Shown piece by piece: positions 16,953 through 25,249 of a stretch of DNA of 64,000 nucleotides. The first letter of the stretch is position 1; each line of letters begins with the position of its first letter. The stretch comes from Duganella lactea (GTDB taxonomy: Bacteria; Pseudomonadota; Gammaproteobacteria; Burkholderiales; Burkholderiaceae_D). The notes beneath the pieces were generated by a model, which was not told the DNA's origin, did not search any database, and worked only from the letters and a program-made list of their open reading frames with translations. A program made the position numbers and the translations under genes. The stretch spans positions 118,474 to 182,473 of the forward strand of contig NZ_WWCP01000006.1 of the NCBI RefSeq assembly GCF_009857505.1, in the 5' to 3' direction.

Positions 16953-17619
16953 TGTCGTGCAGGCTGCTGACCTCAAACGTCGGCACGGCCTCGGACGCGT
17001 TGGCCGAACGCTGCGGATTGAACCAGCAGCTTTCAATGCCGTAGCGGTTGGCGCCGAGGATGTCGGCATCAAGACGGTCGCCGATGATGATGGCTTCCGC
17101 CTTCGCGACCGGCCGCGCCATCTGCGCCGCGTATTCAAAGAAGCGTACGTCCGGCTTGGCGTAGCCGCAAGCCTCCGAGGTCGCCACAAACGAAATGGCA
17201 TCGCGCAGGCCGGACTTGACGATGCGCCGATTCTGAATCGACTCCATGCCGTTGGTGATGATGCCAACCTCGCCGACGCCAGCCAGCGTTGTGCACAACT
17301 CCACCGAGCCGTCGATCAGGACCACCGTATCGGCCAGCGAGTCCAGATACAGGCGGCTGGCCGCCTCGGGGTCAAGCTCCAGGCTATTCTCCACAAAGGT
17401 CTTGCGGAAGCGCTCCACCTTGAGGAAGTCCTTGGACACCGAGCCGGTTTCAAATGCGCGCCACAGCGCGACATTGATCGCCTGATAGTGCAGGAACAGC
17501 GCCGTCAGATCGCCGGACAGCCCCAATGCCTGCAAGGTGCGGTCAAACGAAAGCTGCTCGGAAGCCTTGAAGTCGAGCAGCGTATCGTCCAGGTCAAACA
17601 GGAACAGCTTGTGCCTCAT
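16933..17619 (-). CDS. yjjG: YjjG-type HAD pyrimidine 5'-nucleotidase
   Basis: A 228-residue HAD-superfamily hydrolase. Motif [12 protein letters not shown] holds the nucleophile Asp, motif II is IITNG, and motif IV is [14 protein letters not shown]. This order and the alpha-helical cap match YjjG, which dephosphorylates non-canonical and pyrimidine nucleotides (house-cleaning). The start at 17619 overlaps the stop of the PhnA-family gene (ATGA). The tail overlaps the convergent GNAT gene by 20 bases. Confidence 0.88.
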   Translation of the reverse strand: MRHKLFLFDLDDTLLDFKASEQLSFDRTLQALGLSGDLTALFLHYQAINVALWRAFETGSVSKDFLKVERFRKTFVENSLELDPEAASRLYLDSLADTVVLIDGSVELCTTLAGVGEVGIITNGMESIQNRRIVKSGLRDAISFVATSEACGYAKPDVRFFEYAAQMARPVAKAEAIIIGDRLDADILGANRYGIESCWFNPQRSANASEAVPTFEVSSLHDIIRSVA

Positions 17620-17960
17620 ACTACTTTCTTGACGAATTCCGTCTTCAGGCTCATGGTGCCGAAACCATCGATCTTGCAATCGATATCGTGGTCGGCATCG
17701 ACCAGACGGATGTTCTTGACCTTGGTGCCGACTTTGACGGTGCCGCCACCGCCCTTCAGCTTCAGATCCTTGATGACGGTGACGGTATCGCCGTCCTGCA
17801 GGACGTTGCCGACCGAGTCGCGGTAGACGCGCGCGCCTTCTTCCGCGTCCGCCGCAGCACCCGCAGTCCACTCATGGGCGCACTCGGGGCACACCAGCTG
17901 CGCGCCGTCTTCGTAGGTGTATTCGGAACCGCATTTAGGGCATGGTGGCAAAGCGCTCAT
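17616..17960 (-). CDS. PhnA/YjdM-family zinc-ribbon protein
   Basis: A 114-residue protein with an N-terminal zinc ribbon (CPKC ... CPEC, residues 7-28) and the C-terminal PhnA domain ([25 protein letters not shown] and [11 protein letters not shown]). The old name, alkylphosphonate uptake protein, is not supported functionally; its real role is unknown. It is translationally coupled to yjjG by a 4-base overlap. Confidence 0.9.
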   Translation of the reverse strand: MSALPPCPKCGSEYTYEDGAQLVCPECAHEWTAGAAADAEEGARVYRDSVGNVLQDGDTVTVIKDLKLKGGGGTVKVGTKVKNIRLVDADHDIDCKIDGFGTMSLKTEFVKKVV

Positions 17961-17995
17961 ATCAAATCCTGACTTTCAAAGCCCATCAGTATACC

Positions 17996-20287
17996 TCATG
18001 CGAGCTTGCGAGCGACTCTAAAGCCGACGATGTCATTCGCCAGCACGGCGGAAAAGCCGTTCCTCACCGCCGAGCGCAGATAGCGCGGGTTGTACAACCA
18101 CGAGCCGCCGCGCAGCACACGCCGCACCGGATCGCCACCCTCTTCCCACGCGGCGCCATCGGCCGGTGCGCCGATGTAATTGTCGTGCACCACGTCCTGC
18201 GTCCATTCCCACACATTGCCATGCATGTCGAACAGTCCCCAGGGATTGGGCTGATAAGCGCCTGCCTTGCTGGTCCCCTGCAAATACCTGCCGCGCTGGC
18301 CGCCGTTGTAGGTGTAGTGGCCGTCGTAATTGGCCTGCTCGGTGCTGATCGTGTCGCCGAAGCTGAACGCGGTCTTGGTGCCGGCGCGGCAGGAATACTC
18401 CCACTCCGCCTCGCTCGGCAAGCGATACAGCTGGCCGGTCTTTTCCGACAACCATCGCAGATACTGCTGCGCGTCGATCCAGCTGACGCCCACCACAGGA
18501 TGCTCGTCGGTCTGCGCGAAGCCCGGCTCGCGCCAGTCGGTGTCGGACTGCGACTCCCAGCCGCTATCCTGGACGAAGCGCCGCCACTGTCCCACCGTGA
18601 CAGGGAAGCGTCCCAGCGCAAAGGAGTTCTCGATACCCACCCAGTGCGGCGGCTGTTCGCGGTCCAGCCATTTCTTTTGCGCGCCGGCTTTAACGGCAAG
18701 CGCCTGCTCATGTTCGTGAGACCCCATCTGGAAGCGGCCGGTGGGTATCAGCACCAGATCAGGGCCAAAGCCGCTGCCATCGAGGAAGCGGTCTCGCAGC
18801 ACGCCGTTGGCGTCGGCCACCGGCGTGTTGGCGGTCAGCGCCGCCAATTCAGCCGCGTGGCGCTCCGCCTGCTGCTTGCGGTGACGCTCCTGCTCCAGGC
18901 GATACGCCGCTTCCGCCTTCAGCTGCGCGGCCCTGCGCTGCTGCTCCTCGCGTTCTTCACGCGCTTTTTTGGCGTCGGCATCCCGGCGCGCCTGCAACTG
19001 CTCGCGCAGCACCTGCTTGCGTGCCTGCGCGGCGGCTTCCGCCTCGGCGCGCTGCTGTGCTTCCAGCGCGCGGCGCTGCTGCTCCTGCCGTTGCTTGTCC
19101 GCTGCCGCAGCCTGTATCTCGGCCTGGCGGCGGGCCGCCAGTTCGGCCACCATGGCTTTGCGCTTTTCCTCGGTCTGGCGAGCCTGCTCCGCTTGCGCCG
19201 CCAGTTCCTTCCTGCGCTGGTCATCGCGCTCCACCTGTTCGCGGGCGGCTTGGGCGGCCTGCGCGGCCACTTCCTCATCGCTAGGGCCGGCGGCGCGGCG
19301 CAGTTCCGCTAACAGCTCGTTGACCGATGCGGGCCGCCGCACGCTCAGGTACGCGAAGCCTTCCTGCAGCACTTTCCACTGCCGCGCATTAAGGCCGCGC
19401 GGCGGCGACGGATGAAAATCAGCCGCACGCATATCGTCAAACGGCATGCGGCCTTCCAGCAATTGGTAAATCATGACCGCGACCGCGTACACGTCCAGCT
19501 TGGGCGCGGGCTGACGTTGATGCGTGCCCGCTTCCGGCGCGCGGTAGCCGGCGGTGCCGGCGTTCGGCGTCTGCAAGCCAAGACTGCTGCCAGCGCTGCG
19601 CGCGCGCGAAGCGATGCCGAAGTCCAGCAGCTTCACCTCACCGCGCTTTGTCAGGAACACGTTGCCCGGCTTGATGTCGCGGTGAACCAGCTTGTGCTTG
19701 TCCCAGGCGTAGTGCAGCGCGTCGCCGACCGGCGACAGCAGCTTGTAGATCGCTTCCAGCGACAGCGTGCCCTGCTCGGCCAGATATGCATCCAGATCCT
19801 GCCCTTCCAGATACTCCATGATGATGAAGTAGCTGGACGTAGCGGGGTCCTGCGCCCATTCGTAGACACGGACGATATTCTCATGCGCCAGCTTGCGCGC
19901 CTGCGTGGCTTCCTCGATCAGCAGCTTGGCGTGGGTAGCGCTCTGCGTCAGCTGCGGCGGCAGAATTTTCAGCGCGACCATGTCGCTGTGGCCCAGCTCC
20001 GCGTGCGTCGCCAGATCGGTCGCCAGCCACACCTGCCCCATGCCGCCCATGCCGATCAGGCGCTCCAGCCGATAGCGGCGGTTCTGCGGGCCGATCTCCT
20101 GGCCGGTCATCAGGCCCAGTTCCGTGCCCTGGCGCTGCGGCAGTTGCGCAGGCGCGGCTTGCCCTCCCGGCGGCGCGTACTCCGCATCCAGGATAGCGTT
20201 CTTGCGACGGTCGAACTCTTGGAGACTCAACAAACCGTCATCATGTAAGGCCCGCAGTTCGCGGATCTTGTCTCTTGCTGTTTGCAT
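17996..20287 (-). CDS. Ser/Thr protein kinase fused to FGE-sulfatase (SUMF1) domain
   Basis: A 763-residue protein in four parts: an SHOCT-like helical start (residues 1-35, GLLSLQEFDRRKNAIL), a complete kinase (about 70-340; IGMGGMGQVW, VALKIL, HRDIKPGN with Asp204, DFG, APE), a highly charged Ala/Gln/Arg/Glu coiled coil (about 350-500), and a formylglycine-generating-enzyme-like domain (about 510-760; LIPTGRFQMGS, RLPSEAEWEYSCRAGT, NVWEWTQD, VLRGGSW). Such C-terminal domains often lack oxidase activity and act as binding modules. It is the last gene of the leftward operon, 14 bases after the SPFH gene. The ATG at 20287 is preferred over an upstream start inside that gene. Confidence 0.9.
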   Translation of the reverse strand: MQTARDKIRELRALHDDGLLSLQEFDRRKNAILDAEYAPPGGQAAPAQLPQRQGTELGLMTGQEIGPQNRRYRLERLIGMGGMGQVWLATDLATHAELGHSDMVALKILPPQLTQSATHAKLLIEEATQARKLAHENIVRVYEWAQDPATSSYFIIMEYLEGQDLDAYLAEQGTLSLEAIYKLLSPVGDALHYAWDKHKLVHRDIKPGNVFLTKRGEVKLLDFGIASRARSAGSSLGLQTPNAGTAGYRAPEAGTHQRQPAPKLDVYAVAVMIYQLLEGRMPFDDMRAADFHPSPPRGLNARQWKVLQEGFAYLSVRRPASVNELLAELRRAAGPSDEEVAAQAAQAAREQVERDDQRRKELAAQAEQARQTEEKRKAMVAELAARRQAEIQAAAADKQRQEQQRRALEAQQRAEAEAAAQARKQVLREQLQARRDADAKKAREEREEQQRRAAQLKAEAAYRLEQERHRKQQAERHAAELAALTANTPVADANGVLRDRFLDGSGFGPDLVLIPTGRFQMGSHEHEQALAVKAGAQKKWLDREQPPHWVGIENSFALGRFPVTVGQWRRFVQDSGWESQSDTDWREPGFAQTDEHPVVGVSWIDAQQYLRWLSEKTGQLYRLPSEAEWEYSCRAGTKTAFSFGDTISTEQANYDGHYTYNGGQRGRYLQGTSKAGAYQPNPWGLFDMHGNVWEWTQDVVHDNYIGAPADGAAWEEGGDPVRRVLRGGSWLYNPRYLRSAVRNGFSAVLANDIVGFRVARKLA

Positions 20288-20301
20288 CTTTACCCGATAA
20301 G

Positions 20302-22488
20302 TTACTGCAGGGGCGCGCCGCATTCGGCGCAAAACTTGTCTTGTTCACGACCCTGCGGCGCCAGATGGCCGTTCGGGCAGCGGCGCGACGCCACCATGGT
20401 TGCCGCAGCCTCCGTCTTGGTGACCTTGATCAGATCGACCTGATGACGGCGGTCCTTGTCCAGTTCCGCGTCGCGGTGCGCGCGCTCTTCAAGCACCTGC
20501 GCATGGGCGATACGCGAGGCCTCCGCCGGCGTGACGCCATGTTCGGCGGCCACCACCTGCGACAAAGCCTGTATCTGCTCGGCCGTCATGCCGCCCTGGA
20601 TTTGCAGCTTCATGATCTGCGCCACCGCCTCCACATTCGATGGTGCGGCCACCGCGGCGATCGCCATGTCGCTCAGGCGATTCATGGTTTCCATACGACG
20701 GATTTCGTGATCCTGCTGCGATTGCTGCGTGGTGAATGCGGCCGCGCGTTCCTGCTCGAATTTTCGCAGCTCGTGCTGCCATAGCGCTTCCTGCTCCCGC
20801 TGCTTCAGCGCCAGGCGCTGTTCATCAATCGCCAGCTGATCCAGCATCGCCTGTTTGGCGTTGGCCTGGTTCTGGCGCGCGTGAACGCCATCGGCATCGA
20901 TGGTGCGCAGCAGCTTCTCGTACTGCGCCACCGCATCGGCCTGCGCGCCGGCGCGTTTCAGGTCTTCGATCTTCTGGTTGATTTCCCCGACCTGCACCGC
21001 GTTGGTGGCGTCCTTGACGGCGTCGTCACGCAGCAATTCGCGTTGACGCGCGAGGGCCAGTTGATCCTCCCACTCCTGCACGCGCTCCGCCTCTCGGCGA
21101 CGGGCGGCGTTGGCCATGGTCATACCCTGAATGCGGGCGGCATGCGCTTCCGCTTCGATTTGCAGCGCGCGGGCTTTCTCGTCCTTTTCGCGCTGACGCA
21201 ACGCGGCCAGCTCGTTGCGCTTGTGCGATTCGTCCTCGATCAGCAGCGCTTGTGCGATCTGGTTCTCGATCGCCTGCTGACGCAACTGGTGCGACAAGCG
21301 TTGCTGCGCGATCTGACGCTGCTCGGCGGCGTTCTGCTGCAGCACCTCCAATTCGGTGCGCATGCGAATCTGGGCCAGTTGACGCACATGGTCCCACTCG
21401 GCCTGCTCGCCATGACGGAGCGACTTATTCTTTGCCAGTTCATGCTCCAGGTCCGCCAGCACGGTACCCGCGCCTTTATCGATGGCGACCTTGCGCGTCT
21501 TGGCGTCCATCACGCGACTGTACAACTCCACTTCACGCGCGCGCAAGGCTTGCACGCGCTCCGCCTCTTTCAGCGTCAGCTCGGCCTTGTTGACGCTGGC
21601 GTCCTGGCGCAACTCCGCGCGGCGAAAGTCGGAATGCATCTTCTGCTCTTCGCGGGCGATGGCTTGCCACTCTTCGTCGTTATAAATCTGGTCTAGCTGC
21701 TTGGTGTGCTCCAGTTGCACATGGCGCTCGTCGGTCACCAGCCACAGCGTGCCGATGCGGGCGCGGTTATGGTCAAATTTATCGTGGCGTAGCGCAGCGG
21801 TTTCCACGCCATCCACCGCCAGACCATAGGTGGCCAGACGCAGTTTGAGCGCGGCTTGCAGACGTTCGTTCAGTTGCAGGCGCAGGTCGGTGTTGCCGGC
21901 CATTTCGCGGATCGAGCGACTGCCGACAAATTCGGCGGCCAATTGGCGTACCGATGGCTCCAGCAGCTCATGCAGGTGCGTGGTATTGACCACGCCCGGC
22001 ACGGTCATGAAGTGCTGGGCGAAGGCCGGCACGTTTTCGATCCGAATGGCGACCGTGAAGCGGGCCGATATTTTCAGATGCTCGGCGGTGTGCAGGTCAT
22101 CAAACGAGAATTCGACGGGCAGCGGCAAGGTGCGCGTGATGAGGATTTCCGCATGCTGGTTGCGCAGCAGGTGGTTCAGCCGGGTGAAGAAGCCTTCGAT
22201 TTCGTATTCGCCCTGCGGCACTTCGGTGGCCTTGTCGGCCTGCAGAATATAGGCGCGCGTGGTGGCCGGCACGCGCAGTGTCTTGGTGAAGATGCCGGAC
22301 AGCGTGCTGACGCCGAAGTACACGGCCAGCTCGTTATCGCCGGGTATCCAGCGGTTGTCGCGCAATACGGATTCGCTGCGCGGCGCTCCCAGCGTCAGGC
22401 CGCAGTGCTTGCAGTAGCCCGACTGGTCGCCGTTTTTGTGCTCGCAACGCGGGCATTTAACGCCGCCAAAACCAAACATTTGGAACAT
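20302..22488 (-). CDS. SPFH/band-7 protein with N- and C-terminal zinc ribbons
   Basis: A 728-residue scaffold-like protein. It begins with a zinc ribbon (CPRC ... CKHC, residues 12-33), followed by an SPFH/virion-core-like domain (about 45-250), a very long coiled coil (about 260-560) rich in Glu/Gln/Arg/Ala, and a second zinc ribbon at the end (CPNGH ... CAECG). SPFH proteins make ring- or cage-like oligomers, usually on membranes, but no membrane helix is visible here. A strong AGGAG site precedes it. It lies between the Lon-like gene and the kinase-FGE gene and may be a scaffold and phosphorylation target (inference). Confidence 0.8.
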   Translation of the reverse strand: MFQMFGFGGVKCPRCEHKNGDQSGYCKHCGLTLGAPRSESVLRDNRWIPGDNELAVYFGVSTLSGIFTKTLRVPATTRAYILQADKATEVPQGEYEIEGFFTRLNHLLRNQHAEILITRTLPLPVEFSFDDLHTAEHLKISARFTVAIRIENVPAFAQHFMTVPGVVNTTHLHELLEPSVRQLAAEFVGSRSIREMAGNTDLRLQLNERLQAALKLRLATYGLAVDGVETAALRHDKFDHNRARIGTLWLVTDERHVQLEHTKQLDQIYNDEEWQAIAREEQKMHSDFRRAELRQDASVNKAELTLKEAERVQALRAREVELYSRVMDAKTRKVAIDKGAGTVLADLEHELAKNKSLRHGEQAEWDHVRQLAQIRMRTELEVLQQNAAEQRQIAQQRLSHQLRQQAIENQIAQALLIEDESHKRNELAALRQREKDEKARALQIEAEAHAARIQGMTMANAARRREAERVQEWEDQLALARQRELLRDDAVKDATNAVQVGEINQKIEDLKRAGAQADAVAQYEKLLRTIDADGVHARQNQANAKQAMLDQLAIDEQRLALKQREQEALWQHELRKFEQERAAAFTTQQSQQDHEIRRMETMNRLSDMAIAAVAAPSNVEAVAQIMKLQIQGGMTAEQIQALSQVVAAEHGVTPAEASRIAHAQVLEERAHRDAELDKDRRHQVDLIKVTKTEAAATMVASRRCPNGHLAPQGREQDKFCAECGAPLQ

Positions 22489-22577
22489 GCCAGACTCCTT
22501 CTACGATTCATCTTCCAGGCTGCCCTTCGATCTGCCGATTTTAGCAGGGCGAGCCCGATTTACTTCTTGTGCACCGT

Positions 22578-23582
22578 TTAAATCATGCCAATCTTGTCAA
22601 TACAGGCCAGTGTCGCACCTTTTTGACGCAACCCGGCGGCGAATCCGGGGGGCAGCAGCTCTTGCCAGTCCCTGGGCAAGAGCACGCGGTCACCATTGTT
22701 TACTTGATTGAATATTAATTCCAGCTTCGGTTCGCGGCCATCCACGGTGTCGACGCGGCCCGCATGCCAGGCGCTGGAGCAACCGGTGGCGATGATGCGG
22801 CCGCGCGGGACAAATTCCCTGCCCCTTGCGATGCGGTCGGCCATGACCAGCGCCAGTTGGTAAGAACCGCCCTGGAAACGCGGCTGGCCAAAGCGGACCA
22901 CGGTACGCCAGCGGCCCAGGCCCTTGCCGTCGTAGTGGCGGGCGGCGCTCAGCGTTTGCTTGACTTCCTGCTGCGCGGTCAGCTCCAGCCCCGGCGCGGC
23001 GATGCTGTCTTCTTCGCTTGTCGCCGGCGCTTCCAGCGGGAAGACGCTGACTTCGAGCCAGCCGAGGGTATCGTTGACGCCACCACTATGCAGCGGGAAC
23101 CAGGTACGCACCGTGGAGACGGCGGCCGACGGGTCGGCGTGGCCGCTCAAGGCGCCCAGATGGGTGATGTCCAAGGTTTCATCCACATCGCTGGCGACGC
23201 TCACGGTGCCGGTCACGCGGCCGAGATGCCAGGCGTCCGAACTGCCTTGGGCCCAGGTCGGGCGGACAGGCTGGAGGCCACGCACGATGCGGTCCGCCAG
23301 GACGGCGGCCAGTTCCCAGTCACGTTCATTGTCGGCGGGGGCGATGTCCATGCTGAGCACCACCTGATCGCGACTATCGAGCCGTGCTTCGGTGTGGCGC
23401 GCGAGGCGGACGACTTGCTGCATGCGCGCCGCGATCGCGGGAGCGTTGGGGGCAATGCATTTGACATCGGCGCGATTGGCGCGCGGCCGGCGACTGGCGG
23501 TGATGGTCAACGTGCGGCCGTCGGCCAACTTGGTGCGGCATTCGGCGTTGGTTGGGACGACGCTGGTCGAAATGGTGCTCAT
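22578..23582 (-). CDS. Unknown protein with two repeated domains, possibly Lon-protease (S16)-like fold
   Basis: A 334-residue protein built of two similar halves: WELAAVLADRIVRG ... SSDAWHLGRV in the first, and YQLALVMADRIARG ... CSSAWHAGRV in the second. The second half also has a GGS motif before YQLALVMADR, and after HAGRVDTV a KLELIFNQVNNGDRVLLP stretch. This resembles the S16 Lon domain order (GxSAGLA, GxRVxxVGG, K, then vilP), but only Ser and perhaps Lys could be conserved, and in one half. I infer a Lon-like fold, probably not a Lon protease. Start 23582 overlaps the previous stop (ATGA); 89 bases separate it from the SPFH gene. Confidence 0.5.
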   Translation of the reverse strand: MSTISTSVVPTNAECRTKLADGRTLTITASRRPRANRADVKCIAPNAPAIAARMQQVVRLARHTEARLDSRDQVVLSMDIAPADNERDWELAAVLADRIVRGLQPVRPTWAQGSSDAWHLGRVTGTVSVASDVDETLDITHLGALSGHADPSAAVSTVRTWFPLHSGGVNDTLGWLEVSVFPLEAPATSEEDSIAAPGLELTAQQEVKQTLSAARHYDGKGLGRWRTVVRFGQPRFQGGSYQLALVMADRIARGREFVPRGRIIATGCSSAWHAGRVDTVDGREPKLELIFNQVNNGDRVLLPRDWQELLPPGFAAGLRQKGATLACIDKIGMI

Positions 23583-24655
23583 AGCGAGGGCTCCGTGCGC
23601 GGTACATAGACGCTCCGGCGCAGCGACAGGCCGGTTTCCAGGTTGGCGCAAATGCGGTCCGCTTCGTCCAACAATAAAGGCCACTGCTGATGCTCCGCGA
23701 GCTGAAGGCGGGCCAGCAGCGACCATGCCTCGTCCAGCGCTGACTGCGCGATCAGCGTTTGAGCGCTGCGCATAGCCTGGTCAGCGACGGGCAGCGGCTG
23801 GCCTGGTGCAGCCCATGCCAGCGATGGCATGGTGTTGACGTTGAGTCCAGCCATGCCGAGACGGAGCAACAGGGACGCATGTCGCTGGAATATCTCCAGG
23901 CCTTCGGGCAGCACCAGCAGACGCAATTCACCGCTCAGGGCCGGCAGCTCAAGGAACAGACGGCGCAACGCGCGCGCATCCTGCTCGGCGATGTTCATCG
24001 CACCCGCCGATGGCTTGTCGTCGGCGTCCGTGATGGCAGGCGTGGCGATGTCGGCGACGCACCCGGCTTCTGCGGCTTGTTGGGTGCGGGCTTGCAGAAT
24101 AGTGGCGTAGTCGATTTGCTCGCCCAGGTCCACCGGCACGCAATCGTCCACCGTCACGCCGTAGCGCGTGTACATCAGCTGATTCAGGCCGGCGCGGAAA
24201 GCGTGCCACTCTTCCAGCGAGATACAGGGCGGCAAATCGAGCGCGCCTTGCGCCAACTCGGCTTGCAGCGCCATCTCGGCAGCCGCCGCAAAATCGGCGA
24301 GCTCCAGCCGCCCCGCCGTCTCGCTGTACAAATACAAATCAAACCGCTGCTGCGACACGCGCGGATTGGCCGCATCCACCACAAACCGCAAGCGCAAGCC
24401 CCATTCCGGCGCCGAGGCGAAAGGAATCAAATCCACGGTGTACGGCCCCGGATGGAAGCAGAACGCCATCTCGCCCTGCTCGCACGACACCTTGCCAACC
24501 GCCACACGGCGCGCGTGGCCGGCAGCATTGAACATCACCATCGTGCTTTGCGCGGGCGCGAGGTCGCCATCATCGAGCCGCAGCGCGATCAGAGTGGCGC
24601 CAAGGCCACCGGTATCGGTGGCCTGTTTGCGGCGACGGCTGAATATTCGCATCAT
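23579..24655 (-). CDS. Unknown protein, possible SPFH-like N-terminal domain
   Basis: A 358-residue soluble protein without signal or membrane segment. The first 180 residues follow an SPFH-like order: strands FNAAGHARRVAVGKV and PYTVDLIPF, then LRLRFVVDAANPR, a helix-rich stretch and the closing MYTRYGVTVDDCVPVDL, which parallels LRLATYGLAVDGVETAAL in the clear SPFH protein of this operon. Residues 220-340 form an alpha-helical region. No catalytic motif is seen. It overlaps the next gene by 4 bases and lies directly after the 197-residue gene. The function is unknown. Confidence 0.5.
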   Translation of the reverse strand: MMRIFSRRRKQATDTGGLGATLIALRLDDGDLAPAQSTMVMFNAAGHARRVAVGKVSCEQGEMAFCFHPGPYTVDLIPFASAPEWGLRLRFVVDAANPRVSQQRFDLYLYSETAGRLELADFAAAAEMALQAELAQGALDLPPCISLEEWHAFRAGLNQLMYTRYGVTVDDCVPVDLGEQIDYATILQARTQQAAEAGCVADIATPAITDADDKPSAGAMNIAEQDARALRRLFLELPALSGELRLLVLPEGLEIFQRHASLLLRLGMAGLNVNTMPSLAWAAPGQPLPVADQAMRSAQTLIAQSALDEAWSLLARLQLAEHQQWPLLLDEADRICANLETGLSLRRSVYVPRTEPSL

Positions 24656-25249
24656 CTATGGCGCTACCGGTTCGACGGCAAAGCCGGCTCCATAAAGTTG
24701 AAAATGCTGACCCGGCGCGGTGTCGAAAGGCCAGGCACGCTCACACTCGCCGTCCGCGTCCAGGCGGCCTTGCAGCACGATCGCGCCGCCGCCGTCGATC
24801 ACGCGCAACCGCGGCTGCTCGCGCAGCAGACGTTCCGCAAACGGCGCTTCGGCGGCAAGGCTCAGAATCACCTGCCAGCCGCCGTCCCGCGGCAGGAAGT
24901 GCAACGTCCAGTAACCATCATCGGTGGTCAGGGTTTGCAGCGCTTCGGCGGTGGAAGCCGCGCGCAGCATGCCGCTGCTGCCGGTCCATACCGGATCATT
25001 GACGGCCTGCGGCTGTGTGGCAGCGCGGCGTTGCAACGACAAGTGACGGAAGCGGCGCAATGTCAGTGGTGACGCGGATAGTGCCTGGCGCTCGTTCGAC
25101 GTCAGCGCGCGGGTGCCGTCCAGCGCCGCCAGCAGCGTGGCGTCGGCCAGCATCAGACGGTCGCCCGGCGCTTCGCGCGACAACAGCAGGCGCTCTCGCA
25201 AGCGCGCATCCAGATCATCGTGTGGCAAGTTCAAATCGTTCTCCTTCAT
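24656..25249 (-). CDS. Unknown 197-aa protein, possible anti-sigma-like partner
   Basis: No family is recognised with confidence. The first 75 residues (LADATLLAALDGTRALTSNERQAL) have the layout of the short helical anti-sigma domain 'LLAYLDGEL...ERaaLeaHL', but without its zinc-binding His and Cys. The C-terminal 100 residues (GYWTLHFLP to the end) are strand-rich and could be an Ig-like or similar beta domain. It overlaps the sigma-like gene upstream by 4 bases, which supports a regulator/partner pair. It has no membrane helix. Confidence 0.45.
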   Translation of the reverse strand: MKENDLNLPHDDLDARLRERLLLSREAPGDRLMLADATLLAALDGTRALTSNERQALSASPLTLRRFRHLSLQRRAATQPQAVNDPVWTGSSGMLRAASTAEALQTLTTDDGYWTLHFLPRDGGWQVILSLAAEAPFAERLLREQPRLRVIDGGGAIVLQGRLDADGECERAWPFDTAPGQHFQLYGAGFAVEPVAP

